From NCBI GenBank assembly GCA_030523765.1, contig JAUNHX010000009.1:1-64000 (forward strand): DNA of 64,000 nucleotides, given 5' to 3'. The position numbers and the translations under genes were made by a program. The stretch is from Bacteroidales bacterium (GTDB lineage Bacteria > Bacteroidota > Bacteroidia > Bacteroidales > P3). Under the pieces are notes generated by a model. It was not told where the DNA came from, made no database searches, and was given only the letters and a program-made list of their open reading frames with translations. Positions 1 through 8,683 of the stretch are shown here, in pieces; position 1 is the stretch's first letter, and the number at the start of each line of letters is the position of its first letter.

Positions 1-159
1 ACAACCCTATCAGGAAAAGTGCAAAAAAATGTCAACCAAAATCAGGAAAAGACACATCAAAGTCCCAACAGACACGTCTTGCAGCTTTCAAAAAAACACA
101 CAAAAAAGTCCCCAAAAATGGCATTTGAACATCACATTTTTCAACATACCCAACGGTTG

Positions 160-167
160 CAAAAATA
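160..167 (-). promoter_or_regulatory. Candidate leftward promoter -7 element
   Basis: On the minus strand this reads TATTTTTG, matching the Bacteroidota -7 consensus TAnnTTTG. It would drive transcription leftward, out of the window. Positions 1-159 hold no convincing gene; the element ATCAGGAAAAG occurs there twice (9-19 and 42-52). No -33 element was confirmed. Confidence 0.3.
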
Positions 168-204
168 TAAAGTGTTGATTTAATTGTGTTTACACAAAAT
201 ACAA

Positions 205-382
205 TGGGCCGACCATTACAGCATTACAACATTACAGTTGATATTTTAATAGTCGGCCCAAAAAAGAGGTCTATATCTATATATCTATATATATATAGAT
301 ATATAGATATAGAATTCAATTTTCACCTTTCCAAGGGGGAAAGCCAGAATATGAACTGTAATGTTGTAATGGTGTAATGGTC
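205..382. repeat. Nested inverted-repeat element with central AT palindrome
   Basis: Two 35-bp arms, 211-245 and 348-382, are inverted copies matching at 33 of 35 positions. Each arm contains the heptamer CATTACA three times at 8-bp steps. Between them lies a perfect 44-bp palindrome of CTATAT/ATATAG units (270-313). A further inverted pair, TGGGCCGAC/GTCGGCCCA, sits at 205-213 and 252-260. No open reading frame of substance lies inside and no target-site duplication was seen. It could be a MITE-like element or a cruciform-forming regulatory site; this is inference. Confidence 0.6.
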
Positions 383-612
383 CTCCAAAATGCAAAGAGT
401 CTTTATAAATGCGTTACTAACTGATATTCAGCAACTTTTATACAAAAACACTTTTTTCAACTGATTCCTTAGCTCAAAATTTGCCCCTCAGTTATGCTAA
501 AAATGAGTAATTTTCCCCCTCTTTGCCGATACGACAAAAAAATATTTCGCTATAGAACAGTGCGTTACAAACTTTTTTTCATTTCGATTCGTAGACCGCA
601 AAACAGTTTTCG

Positions 613-620
613 TATCTTTG
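613..620 (+). promoter_or_regulatory. Promoter -7 element for the DUF6266-type gene
   Basis: The sequence TATCTTTG followed by CA is a perfect Bacteroidota -7 element. Transcription would begin about 6 bases downstream, leaving a leader of roughly 190 nt before the coding region at 819. Confidence 0.6.
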
Positions 621-818
621 CATCGTGATTTCAAGCGAGAGGAAACGTCACCCTCGACAAAGGTGTAAGTCAAAGGCAAACCCTATATAATTATTATAAT
701 AAAAGTTTGACACCACACACGCTCGAAGAAGTCTCCCAGCACTGGAAATCACAACGACCGGTCAAAACAAACTATTTTTTTAAATCAATTATTCAAAAAA
801 ACCAAAAAACCAAAAATT

Positions 819-1847
819 ATGGCACGTATTACTTCTATCATTCAGTTCACTGGCCGAGCAGGATCGCTCGTCGGATCGAAAGGCAAAAACGGAAAGATCA
901 CTCTCCGTCAGTATCAGCCCACTATCGCTAACCCTCGTACCGATGCTCAGATGCGTCAGCGCGCCAAGATAAAGCTGGCTGCCCAGGTGGCAGGCATGCT
1001 GGGACAGGTGGGTCAGACGGCCCTTATCGCTAACGGCTATCGTCGCACCGAGCGTGGCAAACTCATCAAGATGCTGCTCAACCACGTGGTGGTCAACCAA
1101 GATGGCAGCCAAGCTACTTTGGCCTACGGCATGCAGCTGGTGGACAGCCCCTCCTACGCTGAGGCTATCAGCATGCAGATTGCCAGCAGCAGCAACCGCT
1201 TCACCGCCACCTTCAGCGGCGCATCGGCTGGCCGCACCATCGCCAAGAGCATCATGGTGCACGACCTCACCACGGGTCTGTGGCGTCACACTTCGGCTCT
1301 CGACACCAATACGGCTCTCTCGATCGCTAAGAGTGCCAACGAGTCGGGTCACGCCCTCGAAGTCTTCGCCTACGGCATCGCCCTGCTGCCTAAGGTCCTC
1401 GTGGCTCCTGGCACCATCTCTGGCACCTCGGCCAACGAGGAGGGCTTCCTCGTCGACCTGAGTCGCGTCAGCACCACCACCTTCGATTTCTCGCCTACCA
1501 TCAGCGCCGCTATGAGTGTGGCCGGCAACGGCACCACCACCGGCGGTGACTCTCCCAACCTCCCCGCAACTCCTGGCGGCGGCAGCACCTCGGGCAGCGG
1601 CTCGCAATCCTCCACCAACGTCACCATCACCGCTACGGCCAACGACAGCGCGATGGGTAGCGTAACGGGCGGCGGCACCGTAGCCAAGGGCAGCACCGTA
1701 ACCCTCACGGCAACCCCCAACGAGGGCTACGTCTTCTCCCGCTGGAGCAACGGCGAGACCTCCCGCACCATCACCTTCACGGCTAACGCCGACGCCTCCT
1801 ATGTGGCCACCTTCGGCACCAGCGGAGGACAGATGGGGGATGACTAG
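819..1847 (+). CDS. DUF6266-type protein with C-terminal InlB B-like repeat
   Basis: A 342-residue protein without a signal peptide. Residues 1-225 resemble the DUF6266 family of Bacteroidota (start MARITSIIQFTGRAGSLVG, then a basic Arg/Lys/Gln-rich stretch); the family has no established function. A Gly/Ser/Thr-rich linker at about 235-266 leads to one domain of the divergent InlB B-repeat type (267-333) with the signature GSVTGGG...GYVFSRWSNG. The last residues are acidic (QMGDD). The same kind of tail ends the HU-like protein at 46 kb. Codon use is GC-rich against AT-rich flanks. The start follows an A-rich leader with no Shine-Dalgarno sequence. Family call by sequence resemblance; function unknown. 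Confidence 0.65.
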   Translation: MARITSIIQFTGRAGSLVGSKGKNGKITLRQYQPTIANPRTDAQMRQRAKIKLAAQVAGMLGQVGQTALIANGYRRTERGKLIKMLLNHVVVNQDGSQATLAYGMQLVDSPSYAEAISMQIASSSNRFTATFSGASAGRTIAKSIMVHDLTTGLWRHTSALDTNTALSIAKSANESGHALEVFAYGIALLPKVLVAPGTISGTSANEEGFLVDLSRVSTTTFDFSPTISAAMSVAGNGTTTGGDSPNLPATPGGGSTSGSGSQSSTNVTITATANDSAMGSVTGGGTVAKGSTVTLTATPNEGYVFSRWSNGETSRTITFTANADASYVATFGTSGGQMGDD

Positions 1848-1850
1848 CAA

Positions 1851-1885
1851 AGCGTCAGCGCCAGCTGACGCTGACGCTGACTAGT
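1851..1885 (+). terminator. Possible terminator after the DUF6266-type gene
   Basis: AGCGTCAGC (1851-1859) can pair with GCTGACGCT (1870-1878), starting a few bases after the stop codon. The following T tract is poor (AGTTTACC), so this may be a processing or weak termination hairpin. Confidence 0.4.
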
Positions 1886-2426
1886 TTACCGTTTACGGTT
1901 ACTTCCCTTCGGTCAGTGACATTTCTGCACTACGGTCTCGAAAGTGATCTTTCGGACGCTCCGTTTGGAAACGTTAATGGTTAGGCTGCCGCAGGCTGGT
2001 TCTATGGCCCCGGAAAATCCGAAAACTTTGGGACATCCGGGATATCCGTGAAAACCCGGCAAATGGCCCCGCAAATATTGGCCCCATTAGCCCCATAGGA
2101 GGCGCACAATCGTCATGCGGTGAAGCTGCTTAATTTCAATTCCTGTCGTTTTTTATATCCTCAATAGCCATGATGCGATAACTTTTATCTTTCTAGGGTT
2201 CAAGATGCATCATCACGCCAAGATAAAGAGGAAGGCCGATAGAAAATGTGATGCAAAAGGTGATAAAATTGTTCTTGCACATAATTTTTAACGAAAAATG
2301 GCGTTTATAGATATAGCAATTATGAACCGTGTAACAATTAAATCGGTGTGTATGAGTTTAGAACAATTACTATCGGTCGTCAAACAAAGAACAATAATCA
2401 CTTCATAATAAAACTATAAAAATAAT
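1886..2426. other. Intergenic region without a recognisable gene
   Basis: About 540 bases without a coding region that I can support on either strand. The first half is mixed in composition and contains short GGCCCC/GGCCCCAT echoes; the second half is AT-rich and should carry the promoter of the metallo-hydrolase gene, but no clear TAnnTTTG element was found. Confidence 0.5.
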
Positions 2427-3368
2427 ATGGAAATAAAAGCAATAAAATTTAGACGCGACGGCTTCTACACCCAGCCTTTTGCCTTTGGAGGTGAAGAAGG
2501 GACAGACAAATACGATATCAATATCCGTTATCGCGGTAGCATGCAGAACTACCTGATCGACACTGGCAAAGAGGTAATCCTAGTAGACACTGGATTTCCT
2601 GCTGGCACCCCCGAAGAGGTGCCCGACGAGAAGTCGGCAGGCTTCACGGGAAAAGATATATGCAGCTATATGGAGGCTTTCGCATCGCTGGGTTATAAAC
2701 CTGAACAGGTAACTAAGATATTACTTACGCATCGTCACTCTGACCATAGCGGCGAACTCCGTTCTTTCCCGAATGCCAAGATTTATGTGAACCAGGAGGA
2801 GCTGAACGCTCAAGAACTACAGGGCATCAGCAATATCGTTCCCGTCAGTTTCAGCGATGGTCCCTATCACAACTTCCCCGAAAGCCAAAAGATTCAAGAG
2901 GGCATCTATTATATCAAGGCTAAAGGTCATACCAATGGCAATAGCATCATCATTGTAGAAAATGAGGGGCTGTTCTATATGATTCACGGCGATATCACCT
3001 ATGTAGACGAGGCGCTGTACGAGAACAAACTCTCTGTGGTATATGACGACCTTGCAGAAACTCGCATTACACAGGATCGCGTACGCGAATTTATCCGCCA
3101 AAACCCCACTGTGTATCTATCCACTCACTCGCCTCAGGGCTATGAGAATCTAGAAAACAAACGGGTAATGGATTTGGACAATCCTGTTCCTACAATCTTT
3201 GCAGAGGTCGACTTCTCACAGCAGAAAGCATCAGGCAAGTATGTATGCTCCATTTGCGGATATGTATACGACCCTGCCGAACACGATGGGGTTGCCTTCG
3301 AGGATCTGCCCGACGATTGGAAGTGCCCTCGCTGCAGACAAGGGAAAGAGAAATTCAACAAAGCATAG
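2427..3368 (+). CDS. MBL-fold metallo-hydrolase fused to rubredoxin
   Basis: 313 residues, cytoplasmic. Residues 1-250 form a metallo-beta-lactamase-fold hydrolase with the metal-binding motif THRHSDH (His102, His104, Asp106, His107) plus His168, Asp189 and His234. Residues 271-313 form a complete rubredoxin domain with Cys274/Cys277 (CSIC) and Cys300/Cys303 (CPRC). The substrate is not evident. The rubredoxin suggests electron transfer, perhaps in oxygen or peroxide handling as in flavodiiron-type systems, but the flavodoxin domain of those enzymes is absent. The gene stands alone and converges on the protease gene. Domain calls are secure; physiological role is inferred. Confidence 0.85.
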   Translation: MEIKAIKFRRDGFYTQPFAFGGEEGTDKYDINIRYRGSMQNYLIDTGKEVILVDTGFPAGTPEEVPDEKSAGFTGKDICSYMEAFASLGYKPEQVTKILLTHRHSDHSGELRSFPNAKIYVNQEELNAQELQGISNIVPVSFSDGPYHNFPESQKIQEGIYYIKAKGHTNGNSIIIVENEGLFYMIHGDITYVDEALYENKLSVVYDDLAETRITQDRVREFIRQNPTVYLSTHSPQGYENLENKRVMDLDNPVPTIFAEVDFSQQKASGKYVCSICGYVYDPAEHDGVAFEDLPDDWKCPRCRQGKEKFNKA

Positions 3369-3400
3369 CATAACCCTTCTAAGCTTTTCTCCTTGTGGGG

Positions 3401-3441
3401 AAAAAAGGAGCCTGAAAGTCTAACTAAACCTTTCAGGCTCC
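3401..3441 (-). terminator. Terminator of the protease gene (possibly bidirectional)
   Basis: A perfect 12-bp stem, GGAGCCTGAAAG (3407-3418) with CTTTCAGGCTCC (3430-3441), separates the convergent metallo-hydrolase and protease genes. On the minus strand it is followed by six T (3406-3401), a standard Rho-independent terminator for the protease gene. Confidence 0.85.
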
Positions 3442-3469
3442 GTTGCTATAGGGAAACCCTTTGAGATAC

Positions 3470-6265
3470 TTACCGTACTACCACTACCTTCCTAGCAGGG
3501 AGAATGCCTGTACGGAGTAGGTATACGCCTGAGGTGGGAAGGGTGAAGGATCCATTCGTGTGAGGAGAGGAGTAGACGCAGCGACCCATCACATCGTAGA
3601 CGGCCAACGGGCCTTCGGGGGCATTGGAGAGGGTGACCTTCAATCCCGAGGTGGCAATAGTATAGGCAGGCTGCTCAGCCTCACTGATGGCTTGGTTGGC
3701 TTCGATCGAGATGGAATTAAGGTAGAAGAAGCCATAGTCACCACAGGCGTGATAATGAAGGCCAAAACGCAACACCTGTCCTGCATATGGCGAGAGGTCG
3801 ACCCGTTGGTTGAACTCTCCATGGGAGTTGAAGCCTTTATCGGCAAGGAGTAGGGTATCGCCTTCGGCTGTGATGGCTACCAGCGCAATACTGTCGGCGA
3901 CAACGACAGTAGGGCTGAACGTGTTATTGATGGTATAGGCGAACGAGGTGTTGGGGGCAACGAGCACATGGGGTGTGATGAGCCAGTTGTTGACACCCGA
4001 ATAACCCAAGGCAGAGAAACTGTTATTAGCAAAGATCCAACGGCCGTTTTCCTCAGAGCGTTCCCAGCAAACGAAGGCGCTATCGCTTAAGGTTGCCGTC
4101 CAGGGGAACTGACTGATGGTGTCGCAATCGATTATAAAGTTTGCCATGAACATGGTGTCGGAGTTCAAGGTGATGTGGCGAGGATTGTCGGTGTTGCCAT
4201 CGCTCCACTGACGGAATATACAGCCTTCATACGGTATAGCCTGTATGACTTGTAGTCCCTGGGGATGACGACCACCACCTGTAACACTACCGTGACTATA
4301 ATCATTTGGGATAGCCTCAAGATAATACATAGGATTCATTGTGGAAGGAAGACCACCAAAAGCGTTGATCTTGCCCCAACCCCAACGGCTGCTGCCCAAA
4401 GGGGGGATGAGGCCCGTAAAATGGTCGCGATTAGCGGTGGTATGAAGGATGGTGCGGACCGAATCGACATTGAGCCACGGACGGTGTTGCAGCCACAGAG
4501 CCACAATGCCAGCAGCTACGGGCGACGACATCGAGGTGCCTCCCATCATAGCATAATAGTAGGTTTGACCATTGAAGAGAGTTGAATCGAAGATACGCAT
4601 AATGGGAAAAAAAGGCTGATACTGAGTGCTGAGCACGGAGACCACCATTTGACCAGGGGCAGCGATATCGGGTTTGGTACGACCATCGTATGTGGGTCCG
4701 TGCGATGAGAAAGTAGAGAGGTCGCCCACCTCGCCCTGAGAGATAGTAGAGCCATCGGGATAGTTAAGGCGAGTAGCATAACTACCCACAGTAATAACAG
4801 CATCGCTATTACCACCCATGCCCATTATCGTATATTCGGCATCGCCATCAGAGAAATCGGGCTGCGAGAAGCTGCTAAAATCAATGACGGAGCTCCACAA
4901 ATGAACGTTGGCCGAAGAGGTAGACTTGACGGTAAGGCCAAAAAACTCGGACGCTGGCTTCATATCGATGCTCGAGACATAGAGATACACTTCGGGGCGA
5001 CCATTAAAGGGTGAAGCGTGATTAACACTGATCTGGCAATTGTAGGTCAGTCCCGCAGGCGACCCGATAGTGAAGACATAGGTGGAGTCGATTTGGGAAC
5101 TAATTTCAGGGAGTTGCATATGTAGCGATAAGGAGCCATTAACGTTAACTTTGTAAAGCGAGAGGATTACGCTGAACTCATCGCCAGCATCGCCCCAACA
5201 ATCGACATCGCAATGATAGCTGTCGATGATAAAGCCGTCTAAGAATGTGTTTAGCTCTGTATCGGTGGGGGTAAACACTTTGCCAAGATGGTTCTTGTTG
5301 TCGCCACTATTGCCTGCCGAAACCACCACTACAAGACTGTCGACAGGTTGGGTATACAAATAATCCTCTATCATTCTGTCGAAGGATCCCGTGCCATCGT
5401 GAGGACCTGAATTCGAACCGAGGCTGATGTTGATTACACAAGGTTTGCCTACCGAACGAGCATATTGATGGATATAACGGATGCCATCAAAGATGGAGGT
5501 TTCGATGAGCGGAGTCGCCACCATTACGATATCGGCGCCCGGAGCCATACCCCGATAAGCACTACCAATGGTCGAAGGGGCTCCGCAGCCAGCAGCAATA
5601 CCGGCCGTATGGCTTCCATGCCCGTAGTTGGGATTGTCGGTGCCAAGGGCTAGGATTTGTTCCTGTGTGGTATATTCGCTACCATAGGAAAAGCCGCTGG
5701 GGGCAGTGCCTGTGTTGTCGGCCTGCTGCCACACTCTTTTAATACGCAGTTGAGTGCCCGTAGTATCGTAGAAGGAAGGGTGACCATAATCAAATCCAAT
5801 ATCGATCACACCTACCACAACGCCGGTGCCGTCGAAGGACTGTGGTAGATCTACGCCCATATGGATATAATTGACACCCAATTCGTCACGAACCTTATCG
5901 AGAAGAGGCGTTAACTGTTGTCCCAAATCGATATAAGAGCAGAGACCCGAAGCGGCGAAGTCAGCAAAGCGGGAGATGGGGATTTGAAGCGTGGTCATAT
6001 TGCTTACTAAGGAATTAACCTTAACGCCATAAGCATCGAAACGCCTTAGGTTGGCACCTTCGGCTAGGGTAGCAAAAGCCGGCACAAAGGTGGTGCCCTG
6101 ACTTTGCAGGAAGGTGTAGCGACTATTGATGCTTTCGATTGCTGATTTGTTGTTGAGATCGGCTAGGAGCATAGCTGCATTGGGGGACAGCGAAGTCCGC
6201 TGTGCTGAAACCGATAAGATAGATGTTACCAGTACTGTAAAAAGAAAAAATTTCCTCATATGCAT
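3470..6265 (-). CDS. Secreted S8 (subtilisin-like) peptidase with T9SS sorting domain
   Basis: 931 residues. An N-terminal signal peptide (about 1-21, ending SVSA) is followed by a pro-region and an S8 catalytic domain with Asp155 (VVGVIDIG), His216 (GHGSHTAG), oxyanion Asn319 (SAGNS) and Ser578 (GGTSMSSP). Residues about 649-711 form an InlB B-like repeat (GSVTGGG, FRQWSDG), 720-856 a jelly-roll domain of the cleaved-adhesin type, and 866-931 a T9SS type A sorting domain (VYDVMGRCVY...SGVYLLR) ending in R. It is predicted to cross the outer membrane by type IX secretion and be surface-anchored or released, degrading host or dietary protein. Start may be Met1 or Met3. Confidence 0.93.
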   Translation of the reverse strand: MHMRKFFLFTVLVTSILSVSAQRTSLSPNAAMLLADLNNKSAIESINSRYTFLQSQGTTFVPAFATLAEGANLRRFDAYGVKVNSLVSNMTTLQIPISRFADFAASGLCSYIDLGQQLTPLLDKVRDELGVNYIHMGVDLPQSFDGTGVVVGVIDIGFDYGHPSFYDTTGTQLRIKRVWQQADNTGTAPSGFSYGSEYTTQEQILALGTDNPNYGHGSHTAGIAAGCGAPSTIGSAYRGMAPGADIVMVATPLIETSIFDGIRYIHQYARSVGKPCVINISLGSNSGPHDGTGSFDRMIEDYLYTQPVDSLVVVVSAGNSGDNKNHLGKVFTPTDTELNTFLDGFIIDSYHCDVDCWGDAGDEFSVILSLYKVNVNGSLSLHMQLPEISSQIDSTYVFTIGSPAGLTYNCQISVNHASPFNGRPEVYLYVSSIDMKPASEFFGLTVKSTSSANVHLWSSVIDFSSFSQPDFSDGDAEYTIMGMGGNSDAVITVGSYATRLNYPDGSTISQGEVGDLSTFSSHGPTYDGRTKPDIAAPGQMVVSVLSTQYQPFFPIMRIFDSTLFNGQTYYYAMMGGTSMSSPVAAGIVALWLQHRPWLNVDSVRTILHTTANRDHFTGLIPPLGSSRWGWGKINAFGGLPSTMNPMYYLEAIPNDYSHGSVTGGGRHPQGLQVIQAIPYEGCIFRQWSDGNTDNPRHITLNSDTMFMANFIIDCDTISQFPWTATLSDSAFVCWERSEENGRWIFANNSFSALGYSGVNNWLITPHVLVAPNTSFAYTINNTFSPTVVVADSIALVAITAEGDTLLLADKGFNSHGEFNQRVDLSPYAGQVLRFGLHYHACGDYGFFYLNSISIEANQAISEAEQPAYTIATSGLKVTLSNAPEGPLAVYDVMGRCVYSSPHTNGSFTLPTSGVYLLRTGILPARKVVVVR

Positions 6266-6743
6266 AAAGTTTTAATCATTTTCAATATGTTGGATAGGCT
6301 ATATATTACCAGCATCGGAGGGTGTCTATAAGCCATCTGTTGTGAACATACTCGTGGGCGGCAATATTTTTTGAGATTATAAACGTGGTTTTTATATTTA
6401 TATTGTAGATACGGCACTATTTTTTTAACGAATCCTATCATTGTGATACCGGAAAGGGGAACAGAGGGGCAAACCTACTGTAGAAGAAGTGCCCCAAAAT
6501 GTAGTTTGACAATCAAGGAAACGTTGGCAGGGAGGGAAAAGAGAGATTTTTATGCTATCTATGAAGGCAAAAGGACAATTACTATTATTGAAACAGCGTT
6601 TTTTCAGACCTCCACGAAAAGTCCGTTTCAACACTACATACTTTATATAAATAAAGGATTTTACGAAGAATGGAACAAGAGAGAGGAAAGGGGTAAAGTC
6701 AACTTTTAACATTATAAATAGTTTCTGTTTTTTATTTTTTTTG
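6266..6743. other. Divergent intergenic region
   Basis: About 480 bases between the divergent protease and acyl-CoA ligase genes. No gene is supported. Its right end carries the ligase promoter; no clear TAnnTTTG element was found for the protease gene on the minus strand. Confidence 0.5.
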
Positions 6744-6751
6744 TACTTTTG
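6744..6751 (+). promoter_or_regulatory. Promoter -7 element that decides the acyl-CoA ligase start
   Basis: TACTTTTG matches the Bacteroidota -7 consensus. An in-frame TTG at 6749 lies inside this element, so it cannot be the translation start; the first usable codon is the ATG at 6779. Confidence 0.75.
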
Positions 6752-6778
6752 CAAAATATTTTAACAATTGGTTGTACG

Positions 6779-8563
6779 ATGAATGAACCGACTCGCATAT
6801 TTGATTTACTTGAATGGCGCAAAGCATTGCACCCCGAACGTCCTGTATTTAAGTACAAGGAAAACGGTCAATGGAAAGACCATTATATAGATGAATATAT
6901 CGAAAAAGCCAACCTTATAAGTTATGCCTTGATGCACCTTGGGGTGAAAAAGGGAGAAAACATTGGCCTTATCAGTGCCGGTCGACCCGAATGGAACTAT
7001 ATCGACATTGGTGTGCAGCAAACGGGCGCTGTGCTGTTGCCCATCTATCCTACCATCAGCGAGGAAGACTACCAATATATCCTCAACGATGCGCAGGTGC
7101 GACTACTGGTGGTGGAATCGCCCTTATTGTACAAGAAGATTAGCCACATTCGCGAACATTTGCCACACCTAGAGAATCTATGCACCATCGAACCTATTGA
7201 GGGGGTGAAATCGCTCAACGATATCTACTCCATTGGGCAGCGCTACCTTACTGAGCACCCCGATGCACCGCAGCAGCTGCAAGCCCTCAAGGATGCTATC
7301 ACCACCAACGATGTGTGTACACTTATCTATACCTCGGGAACAACAGGAACTCCGAAAGGAGTGATGCTAGCCCACCGAGGACTGATTCTCAACGTGCAAG
7401 AGATTAAGGGAAGCCCCGATCCCTCTTGGACACGCGCTTTGAGTTGGCTGCCCATGTGCCATATCTACGAACGTATGATGGGCTACCTCTATCAATGGCT
7501 CTGCTACGAAATAGCCTATGCCGAAAGCATTGCCAAAGTGGGCGACAACTGTAAGGAACTGCATCCCCATATGCTGGCTTGTGTGCCCCGATTTATAGAG
7601 AAGGTGTACGACAAGATTTACCGCAAGGGCGAAAAACTGACTGGTTTTAAGAAGAAGGTCTTCGACTGGGGACTCGATTTGGCTTTCCGCTATGATCTTG
7701 ACGAGAGCAAACTCAGCCTTTGGTACAAACTGCAAAAGGCTGTTGCCGATAAGCTGGTGTACAAAGAGATTCGCGAGGGAATGGGCGGCGAGTTGGGTAT
7801 GTTGGTAAGCGGTGGTGCTATTATTCAGCCACGTCTTACCCGTTTCTTCTCTTGCGTAGGTCTCGACCTCTATGAAGGCTACGGCATTACCGAATGCTCG
7901 CCCCTCATCGCTGTTACCAACAGCAATAAGAAAGGACGTAAAATCGGATCTGTGGGCTTTGCTATGCGCGAGATAGAGGTGCGTATTGATCCTGCGACCA
8001 ACGAGATACAGTGTAGAGGCGACAACGTGATGGTGGGCTACTACAATCAGCCCGAACTTACCGCTCAAGCTATCGATGCCGAGGGATGGTTCCATACAGG
8101 CGATACTGGCTATTTCGACCCTGATGGCTATCTGTTTATTACGGGACGTACCAAGAGTATGTTCAAGACTTCGATGGGCAAATTTATCAATCCCGAGGTG
8201 ATAGAAGAGAAGATGAAACAGTCGCCTTTCATCCTTGATATGATGGTGATAGGTGCTGAGCAAAAGTTTGCTGCCGCATTGATAGCACCCGATTTCGATA
8301 TGCTGAAGGATTGGTGTCGCCGTCATGATGTCGATGCGAAGACTCCCGAAGAGATGATTGCCGACAAGAAGGTTGTGGCTCGTTTCCAGAAGGTAATCGA
8401 TAAGTATAATGCCGAGCTAGGGGCTACCGAGCAGGTGCGTCGTTTCGCCTTAGTGGCCGATGCTTGGACTGAAGCCAACAAGATGCTTACCCCTACGCAG
8501 AAACTGATTCGTCGAAACGTTACAGCTGCCTATCAAGACAAGATCGATGCCTTATATAAGTAG
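6779..8563 (+). CDS. Long-chain-fatty-acid--CoA ligase (AMP-binding)
   Basis: 594 residues from the ATG at 6779. The ANL-superfamily core motif YTSGTTGTPKG is at about 184-194, followed by the motifs YGITECSP and GWFHTGDTG and the Lys-containing C-terminal subdomain. It activates fatty acids with ATP and CoA, at the inner face of the membrane, for phospholipid synthesis or degradation. Length and motifs match the FadD/FAA1-like long-chain group common in Bacteroidota. An upstream in-frame TTG at 6749 was rejected because it lies in the promoter. Single gene, ended by a strong hairpin. The exact chain-length preference cannot be read from sequence. Confidence 0.93.
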   Translation: MNEPTRIFDLLEWRKALHPERPVFKYKENGQWKDHYIDEYIEKANLISYALMHLGVKKGENIGLISAGRPEWNYIDIGVQQTGAVLLPIYPTISEEDYQYILNDAQVRLLVVESPLLYKKISHIREHLPHLENLCTIEPIEGVKSLNDIYSIGQRYLTEHPDAPQQLQALKDAITTNDVCTLIYTSGTTGTPKGVMLAHRGLILNVQEIKGSPDPSWTRALSWLPMCHIYERMMGYLYQWLCYEIAYAESIAKVGDNCKELHPHMLACVPRFIEKVYDKIYRKGEKLTGFKKKVFDWGLDLAFRYDLDESKLSLWYKLQKAVADKLVYKEIREGMGGELGMLVSGGAIIQPRLTRFFSCVGLDLYEGYGITECSPLIAVTNSNKKGRKIGSVGFAMREIEVRIDPATNEIQCRGDNVMVGYYNQPELTAQAIDAEGWFHTGDTGYFDPDGYLFITGRTKSMFKTSMGKFINPEVIEEKMKQSPFILDMMVIGAEQKFAAALIAPDFDMLKDWCRRHDVDAKTPEEMIADKKVVARFQKVIDKYNAELGATEQVRRFALVADAWTEANKMLTPTQKLIRRNVTAAYQDKIDALYK

Positions 8564-8591
8564 AGATCTCTTAATTGACAATCAAAAACAA

Positions 8592-8626
8592 AGAATAGCA
8601 AATACACTCGATGTATTTGCTATTCT
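8592..8626. terminator. Bidirectional terminator hairpin
   Basis: A perfect 15-bp inverted repeat (8592-8606 with 8612-8626, loop CTCGA) lies between the convergent acyl-CoA ligase and DUF1846 genes. The surrounding sequence is A/T-rich on both sides, so it can serve both transcripts. Confidence 0.8.
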
Positions 8627-8683
8627 CTTATTTAATCGCAGCAACATCTTTTTACTTGCCGCGATACCTAGTTATTCTTTTGA

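Noticed and set aside
789-1850. 353-aa minus-strand frame opposite the DUF6266-type gene, and similar long antisense frames under the giant proteins
   Set aside because: Low-complexity Gly/Ala/Val-rich shadows produced by the codon bias of the real genes; no promoters or family motifs.
6749-6778. Extended N-terminus of the acyl-CoA ligase from TTG
   Set aside because: The TTG lies inside the TACTTTTG promoter element; the ATG at 6779 is the proper start.
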